IMG/VR virus record: IMGVR_UViG_3300028392_000030
Coordinates: 62,001-126,000 of that record
Length of the DNA stretch: 64,000 nucleotides
Strand: one strand, 5' to 3'
From: a virus
This document shows positions 60,601-64,000 of the stretch, piece by piece. Numbering within the stretch: the stretch's first letter is position 1; each line of letters begins with the position of its first letter. The notes below the pieces were generated by a model. That model ran no database searches, was not told the origin of the DNA, and saw nothing but the letters and a program-made list of their open reading frames with translations. The position numbers and the translations under genes are program-made.

Positions 60601-63600
60601 CATTTAAACTGTTTACTCTAAACGTGTTTTCATAACGATCTATCACCAACTGAGCTGTAGGAATTGTAGTTCTGTTTTGATCTAGAATTAAATTTTCTGG
60701 AGTTTGTGTAACAATCGAATCAACCACTGCTTCAGCGGTAACCAAGGTCAACTGTTGAGCTGTAGGATTTAAACTGATCACACTGCCGGTCATCCATCCT
60801 TGGTTAGCCCAATACAAGTATTCTTGAACCATTTGATTCCAGTCCAAGGTTTTACCGTTCTCTCTAGCATCAAACACTAGTCCTTGACTTTCTAATAAGG
60901 CTCCGTAGCTCAACAAGAAGTCAGCCACAACCGTTTGATTGGTAAACACATATCCATACGGCACCTGCACAATGTTTTGACTGTATGTAGTTGGCACCGT
61001 AACTCGAGTGCCACCAGCGGTAATAACCCGTGTTGGTCCTCCAGTACGACTGGCTAATATTTCAAAGTATGGGTTGGTTAAACTATACCCAGTAACTGAC
61101 CAGCCGCCCGCAACCACTTGAACAATAACAGCACTGTATAAAGTCTGACTGAATGGTTGGTTCTTGTATACCAATAGATTGTAACTGTTGTCTGGTATCA
61201 ATAGACTACTATTTGTGCTGTCAGGGCTGGCAGTTTCTGCGACAATCTCAAGATATTGTTTGTCTGTAAACGTGCCCATTCTGTAGCACAGTCTTACATC
61301 AAGCAAAGACAGATCTGCTGTTAGTTTGTCAGTGGAGTTTATGCCCAACTGACGGTTATAGTCAACAATCCAATCAATATAGCTGGCTTTACTGAGTCCG
61401 TTGCCGTATACCTCTACACCATTGGCATCTAGTCTATAACGTTGATTATATAAGAATTGTTCAAGATCTGCATCATACTTGTAAAGGTCTCTGTCAGCAA
61501 ATAAACTAAAGAATTTAGCAGGGCGTGTAAGTGCCAACAATCGCATGACCGCAAACGGAAATGCAGAACTGGTGCGCCAGCTGTATTCAACCGGGCCTTC
61601 ATCACCAAACACCCAGCTCTTTTGCCATTGACTTGAATCATATTGTCCTACTACACTGATAAACGGACTTAATAATTGGCCTTCACTGTCAACGGGAATT
61701 ACTTGGGCCAAGCCCGGGCGAGCATATTTAGGTCTGTAGTATGTGCCTGCAGGATCTGCGACTTTTCCAGCAGCTAGGTCATCCCATAACACCAAGTTGC
61801 CCGAGGTATAAGGAGCAGGACCATACACTTCAGTCCACCAGGTAGGCTCTTGACTGAAGCCTAGCATTTCCCATGGTGTGGCCTGTGGAGTTGGTGTGTC
61901 GTAGAAATATTGATAGATGCCACGCCAGGCGCCAACCGGCATAGGCGATTCGCTACTAGTAGTTGACCCTGTGAGCTTGTTGCCTGCGGCACTGTAATTC
62001 CATGTAAATTGATTTGCGGAATTGTAAGTTTGTTCTGAATAGGTCAGCTTATTCCAGCCCAGCCAGTTTAAAAAGCTAGGTGCTAGTATTTGATTAATTT
62101 CAGCAAGACTATATCCAGTAGATCTAAACTGTCCAGGAGTGACATCAGTTATGGTCAATGGTATTTCAGATTTAATTTTTAAGTTGTTGAAAATTCTAGT
62201 TTCAAACTCCAACAGCAGTTGATCTCTAAAATCACCAAATGCCAATGTTAAACTTCCGTCGTGTCCCTGAATTACCCAGGCGGGATTAACATAAGTTGTA
62301 TCATAATATATCTTGGGTTGGAACGCAGGATACAGTCCTAACTTGGTAGGAGTATTAGGAACGAATGTTCCATAGGTAGTGGCATATTCCTGAATAACAA
62401 TCACATCGCCTGCTGACAGTGGCACGGTTATAGTCAATGTAGGAGTGTCGGTGCTGACAACATAGTCATAGCCAGACTGTAAAAGAACATCATTGACATA
62501 GACCAATACACTCTGATAATTTGAACTGGTAAAGTTGTAGGTGGTATTAAGATTAAATGTCGGTGTTGAAATCTGTGAATAAGTTGTAGTGGTTGTAGTA
62601 TACACCGGATTAGCCGGCAACATATCTGTCCAATAGAACGGATTCGTTTGGGTGCGTCCAGCAACCAGCTGCGTAACAATAGCTGTCAACATTGCTGGAA
62701 CTGTATAATTTGTATAATCCGTAGTCACAGCCGCATTTAGCAATTGTGCTTTATACTGTTCATATTCTCTACTGCTGTAGGCCAATGAATCAAAAATATT
62801 ATATTGCTTTGACCTCATGAAATAACCAGCCAGGGTCATTGGCGAACTATTTTGTATAATGTTGGTGCCGTAAGGTATGATATTACCTAGGTCTCGAGTA
62901 TTATTATTTCCATTGATTGGGCCAACTAATCCCAACAAGTTTTCACAAATTGATTCGTAGTGTGTTCTTGCAGTGCCTACAGTAAAGTATGGACTATTAA
63001 CATTGAGTGGATTATTTTCAAGGTTAATAGGAACTTGATAGAATGCCACTTTGCTCGATTGATCACTCAGCACAAGAACTTCGACAACGTCGCCGGCGGC
63101 AAATACTGTGCCATTGTTGTATTTTGCGTCTACCCAGGTTATTGTGGTACTGTTGTCTGTTGTCGCTACTGAATATTTGTAGGATTCTTGGAATTCACTG
63201 CTTACATATAATTGAATGCCCGGAACTGTAGTATCTGGCAAAGCGGCAACATCGAGTTGCAACGGGCGCCCATCATAGCTAAACTGAAACTGCTGTCTTG
63301 CGCGACTTGGAACCGCTGCTGTTTGCCATCCTAATTCACGCTTATAAGCAAGTCGATCCAGATATTCTCGAACAAAACCCAAACTGATATTTTTAGTATA
63401 CCCTACACTATCTATAGTATAGTTAAAAGTGTCGGTATATAAGTTGTTGTCAAACACTATGTCGCCAATGTTTGATAGGCTTAGATACTTGATGGCAAAT
63501 CCCAATACAGGATCTTTGCCGTTGCTAGACGGAGCATAGGAAAATAACTTAGATCCTCTAAAATTGCTACTGGGATACACAACAGGATCAGAAAAACTTA

Positions 63601-64000
63601 CACCGTTGGCGTCATATATATTGAACAGAGGTGCTTGGTTAGTTGAAGTTTTTTGCTGAGCGGCGATCCAACTAACTCCGTTGAACCAAAAACTTTTACC
63701 TTGTAATGTAAGTCCACTGAGACATACTACACTATTATCAACTACTATGTTACCATTGGTGGCTGGTACCAAATTGATCACTGGTTCGGCCAGCAACGGA
63801 GGCACAGTGTCAGGTGTGATAAATTCCACTACATATATTTTATCACGCACATCCGGATCGTCATCTACTGCAAATATAATACGACTACCGTTTATTAAAT
63901 TGTAGCCATCAACACCATACCCAGTGGCTCCGTTGACTGTGCTGAGCGCATCTGTATTTGAAAAGTCAATAATATCTACTGGTTGTTTGCTTTTTGTACC
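51680..64000 (-). CDS. Giant virion/adhesin-like protein, at least 4,106 residues, N-terminus outside window
   Basis: The frame runs from the TAA at 51680 to the right edge with no stop; a GTG at 63850 is only an internal codon, and the codons to its right (reading GYGVDGYNLINGSRIIFAVD) continue the protein. Recognisable parts are seven FG-GAP-like blades (about 57.1-59.2 kb), eight or more beta modules of the form VYVNxxLLxxGxDYTVxxxxITFxTAPxxGxxI, and at least four carbohydrate-binding-like units (GDVVxYxxxFYxAxxxxxxxxPxxxxxW) near 52.3, 53.5, 54.9 and 60.3 kb. It is probably a giant fibre or baseplate-attached adhesin. Confidence 0.8.
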   Translation of the reverse strand, partial: GTKSKQPVDIIDFSNTDALSTVNGATGYGVDGYNLINGSRIIFAVDDDPDVRDKIYVVEFITPDTVPPLLAEPVINLVPATNGNIVVDNSVVCLSGLTLQGKSFWFNGVSWIAAQQKTSTNQAPLFNIYDANGVSFSDPVVYPSSNFRGSKLFSYAPSSNGKDPVLGFAIKYLSLSNIGDIVFDNNLYTDTFNYTIDSVGYTKNISLGFVREYLDRLAYKRELGWQTAAVPSRARQQFQFSYDGRPLQLDVAALPDTTVPGIQLYVSSEFQESYKYSVATTDNSTTITWVDAKYNNGTVFAAGDVVEVLVLSDQSSKVAFYQVPINLENNPLNVNSPYFTVGTARTHYESICENLLGLVGPINGNNNTRDLGNIIPYGTNIIQNSSPMTLAGYFMRSKQYNIFDSLAYSSREYEQYKAQLLNAAVTTDYTNYTVPAMLTAIVTQLVAGRTQTNPFYWTDMLPANPVYTTTTTTYSQISTPTFNLNTTYNFTSSNYQSVLVYVNDVLLQSGYDYVVSTDTPTLTITVPLSAGDVIVIQEYATTYGTFVPNTPTKLGLYPAFQPKIYYDTTYVNPAWVIQGHDGSLTLAFGDFRDQLLLEFETRIFNNLKIKSEIPLTITDVTPGQFRSTGYSLAEINQILAPSFLNWLGWNKLTYSEQTYNSANQFTWNYSAAGNKLTGSTTSSESPMPVGAWRGIYQYFYDTPTPQATPWEMLGFSQEPTWWTEVYGPAPYTSGNLVLWDDLAAGKVADPAGTYYRPKYARPGLAQVIPVDSEGQLLSPFISVVGQYDSSQWQKSWVFGDEGPVEYSWRTSSAFPFAVMRLLALTRPAKFFSLFADRDLYKYDADLEQFLYNQRYRLDANGVEVYGNGLSKASYIDWIVDYNRQLGINSTDKLTADLSLLDVRLCYRMGTFTDKQYLEIVAETASPDSTNSSLLIPDNSYNLLVYKNQPFSQTLYSAVIVQVVAGGWSVTGYSLTNPYFEILASRTGGPTRVITAGGTRVTVPTTYSQNIVQVPYGYVFTNQTVVADFLLSYGALLESQGLVFDARENGKTLDWNQMVQEYLYWANQGWMTGSVISLNPTAQQLTLVTAEAVVDSIVTQTPENLILDQNRTTIPTAQLVIDRYENTFRVNSLNEQTISYIALRQTSYESLVILDNVSVFGDLLYDPATGARQSRVTVIATVAADWNGQLDAQGFINNNTQTVKEWQPLQKYTKGEIVIYKNNYWQALDIVQPSAQWNQSLWSQSNYTKIQGGLLQNIPLLSNQLANSYDVNQANLQLEQDLFAFGLIGFRPRQYMVDLNLGDISQVNLYQQLIQDKGTLNSVRLLTNANLNKETAQYQIYENWGIQRGIYGANANRRFVEMRLNEALLTANPGTVQIIAPQESSIADQTILYADLWRESYNVTSPDIFPTAVMPVADSALPSAGYVNLQDVDITVFDLEGQLGLATGVLNTIGIGTTVWAAKSNAYDWNVYRCTEVPGYISSATPNLNGTTIVTFTRPPGLVVGDIVIIRFLDTTVDGVYRVLALPGLTSVAIALTITNAVTGSGLGFSLQTMRVSQASDVITLPYADALVPGAKVWVDNNGSGLWEVLEKTDPFTDAGAITPKVPVVNSGYGSSVAQGYQNIIAMIGAPTGGDDATGAIYTYVKDVNDNYSENSILSLSAADTLGFGNAMQIGYQNWAVVGASASNGNQGYAVAIYRATGSTAFEERQLLTSPDGDFSNAEFGYSVTISQDEQWMYVSAPGQNKVYPYGRITIPRQQAEFITPGVYQVYNVGGIIEFDNELQLAVVLNNNLLTIGVDYTVGGTVINLAGIPPANEKLFVTRKVQQDYVGDGVETVFDLGPYLYTADNIYSFIVYVNDVIQVPDVDYTFSTSGNSPITFATAPDLDSAIKIISGTYWQPMAAIEGPASARFGSSIHTTTDGRQIIIGANNDSSAPVAHCGAVYVFDRSVTRYIISDTSQLTYTLPAGYQDPVAVVLNNVYLTNSAQYINGQFAVTGGDVVLDVVLNVGDILEIESNIFTQVQKIVPDTPYDESAFGTAVDVCPNNCSIYTGAPVDGTILVAAGSVQRNVNQARVYGTTTSTNSNPTLTAGNTIRVNNMPVAVPAGPDNTVEGLAQAIIDAAIPNVTASASNGLLTISIVNVAAADAYNRLTVWPGITGTAFADLGFNSYAYTQTITSPNPTASANFGAALNIDTTALTLVVGAPRGDLYEAVIFDNGTTYFDDRSTTFFNGIVESGVVYTFDYLPSATDSVTNPGNFVFGQQIYDNLTDPLDQWGSAVNYTTGKLLIGSPTGADNYGRVGQFVNLDRLPAWKILRQQQPVVDVELLNSVYMYNKLQSQETYFFDFIDPLQGKILGVARQNIDFISQVNPAQYNFGPINNIGNFWGSERVGTIWWDTTNARFIDPNQDDIVYASRRWGQLFPGSTVDIYQWVASSTPPAGYASEGQPLNTTSYSVRAHLNATGTFETVYYFWVSGITTIAVNEGKTLSTTGIARYVEEPRSSGIPYIAALDASTVAIYNGSQYLSASDTILHVDFSQELSDANIHTEFQLIADGDPTSFLADNLYQKLQDSFCGYNQNGAQVPDPFLSPPEQYGVAFSPRQSLFVDRLMALENYLTRTNEILKYLPIVEQRRFILLNSSEPIPAAGSEQYNKVLDNIEQLSYQNFYQVPLGYKYLILSDSTYNGAWTIYEVVLESNASAAPRVPQLVRIQNFNTKNYWNYIDWYKLGYNSSTVPVAQVPNYSSLVTLDVSVGASVKVTANAQNKWEIYVKTATGWERVGLQDGTIAFDNTLWDYAAGRYGFDAEVYDAQYYDQEPAIETRNIIQAINTELFINDLAIFKNQLLILMFKFILTEEQAPDWLMKTSFINVRHDIRSLLPFPTYRRDNQDFVSDYLQEVKPYHVQVKQFNLVYKGQDDYPGFATDFDNPSYYDTALEIPQFVSPILLPYTKSTATGTGKASDIADTPADAEIWATTPWQEWFNNYLLSLMSVSVTATGSGYAAEPEVVIGTKWTADTAYTVGQQVFYGSNLYSVTISGTSADIPPEFTTGSQLVGTATLAYVGTPATAVAVINSSLQVIAVNVVNEGSGYTTNPVITFVSDTGIGAQARANMGNPLVREFNMTIKYDRYEYLSTITDWDYLVASYPANTQVRFANTVWQAIDTVTNTPIVLDSIGTAVAYTLTVPSTTGLTTGMIVTGLGIPADTTVTLINDVDNVVTISRAVLQSINLEPVNFYNPFIIEEWNRVSASTLSGIDRTQGFYLPTVNQPGRSLPLLIDGLNYPGVQVYALDFSYNTGYDVGNYDINPFDNISISPEGFPTYDPALLDAAYSSSFDDVFLGTRPTDINVDGGGYIDVFSSYAPEELVPGSEFDTLDFRVYTAPGFDNTGLGHGFPAVSQRYVYNSAAPVSSFAGLLEYPFTVVVFNTTLGLAIQPVNFDWVNYEVTLGLTETDGDIIDLYVTGVGGGNQLYLNTYNQEMLDEVTVPFAVASAYNIATTYVQGDVVSYGDDFYRATAVTTGNLPVNLVGWTLISKGAVIYTTIVNDVMTYPGILIYNGENQLIVGTDYTVTSSGGSTTITFATTYDNTARINLAVLGYAVDGITHSWSLPVDQSFISDGNTTTVDLINSMQGTNQVNLVVSFNGNRMNPYQGSEYLGDGVTDVYQLPNSYGYNPALVSDNDVLVFVDNIKLIQDTDYVVDAYDGISNYRTITFTTAPVTGSKILLSVATDCGYRVYNNSLTFLPGSIPADGDSIDIITWNDTAEQDLLTEVFVGPGSINNNTFDIGREITNPARMLVTLNGYYLFNGIDYILNGTSITISGQTIISTDVLAITLFTNRVVPNPTAFRIFQDMRQVQATYRITPSTTTTLVQSVAVLDDIIYVEDATALGDPNLATAYNNNISYVVGDVVMYGDGFYQAIEPTVGHLPTDTDYWIVTDGAANIWGILTINGERIMYRHRDTVANTVSGLLRGTAGTAITIHTAGTAVYNMGRENLMPLTCQNYIVSNITNPLESGVNLGDGTTVEFTADIDISQEPSATRDESVEVYIGGTRIPDTDYTITADNPVTVEFNTAPPTGYEVAILVKRAHTWYNLATPDLPLNETDTICARFLQGR

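Noticed and set aside
63848-63850. GTG at 63850 as the start of the giant protein
   Set aside because: The frame stays open to the window edge and the upstream codons encode a sensible continuation, so the true start is outside.
51680-64000. CRISPR-like or tandem DNA repeats in the giant gene
   Set aside because: The repeats are at protein level, with diverged DNA and irregular spacing; there is no repeat-spacer structure.
1-64000. tRNA, rRNA, integrase, transposase or attachment sites
   Set aside because: I looked for tRNA arms, transposase motifs and flanking repeats and saw none I could support; a tRNAscan and IS search would settle this.

Overview
This window looks like part of a large tailed bacteriophage genome (Caudoviricetes, probably a large myovirus-like phage of an aquatic proteobacterium). 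The evidence is gene-dense DNA with almost no intergenic space, many tiny unknown ORFs, chains of start/stop (ATGA) overlaps, virion/tail-fibre-like proteins at the right end, and ThyX and small phage-type proteins among large metabolic genes. A host clue is a Bug/TctC-type periplasmic binding protein gene (1541-2452), a family greatly expanded in Betaproteobacteria; this host assignment is inference only. I found no tRNA, rRNA, CRISPR or integrase.

Layout. 1-3.6 kb (+): three tandem 2OG-Fe(II)-oxygenase-like genes (first one cut by the window edge), a TctC-like exported protein and a PP-loop ATPase. 3.6-14.8 kb: small genes, a MoxR-type AAA ATPase, two HExxH proteins (one with a VWA domain), a radical SAM enzyme, a second PP-loop protein on the minus strand, and a first amidinotransferase. 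Many of these have their own sigma70-type promoter (TTGACC/T, 17 bp, TATAAT). 14.8-18.9 kb: a superfamily-II ATPase and short conserved phage proteins. 19-29.7 kb (+): a glycan-type operon with glycosyltransferases, ThyX, a cytidylyltransferase, SDR epimerase, DegT aminotransferase, two amidinotransferases and a radical SAM enzyme. One minus-strand gene for a repeat-built glycosyltransferase-like protein is embedded in it. 48.4-29.7 kb (-): one continuous 18.7-kb operon of 21 genes with no gap larger than 1 nt. It encodes six radical SAM enzymes, five glycosyltransferase-like proteins, UDP-glucuronate decarboxylase, a Stf0-like sulfotransferase, an SGNH hydrolase and a NodU/TobZ-type carbamoyltransferase. 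48.5-64 kb (-): virion/tail proteins, ending in one reading frame of at least 4,106 codons that is still open at the right edge.

How it may work together (inference). The two convergent operons contain the parts list of an elaborate modified-sugar pathway: nucleotide activation, epimerase, decarboxylase, aminotransferase, amidinotransferase, carbamoyltransferase, sulfotransferase, many glycosyltransferases. This is combined with eight radical SAM enzymes, two PP-loop ATPases and several 2OG-type oxygenases. Because the large cluster lies directly beside fibre/virion genes, decoration of virion proteins (or of the host surface or phage DNA) with a guanidino/carbamoyl/sulfo-glycan, possibly with peptide modification by radical SAM chemistry, is the leading hypothesis. 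A second theme is gene expression: at least five promoters place their TATAAT box only 5-7 nt before the ATG, predicting leaderless mRNAs, whereas promoters with longer leaders are followed by a Shine-Dalgarno sequence.
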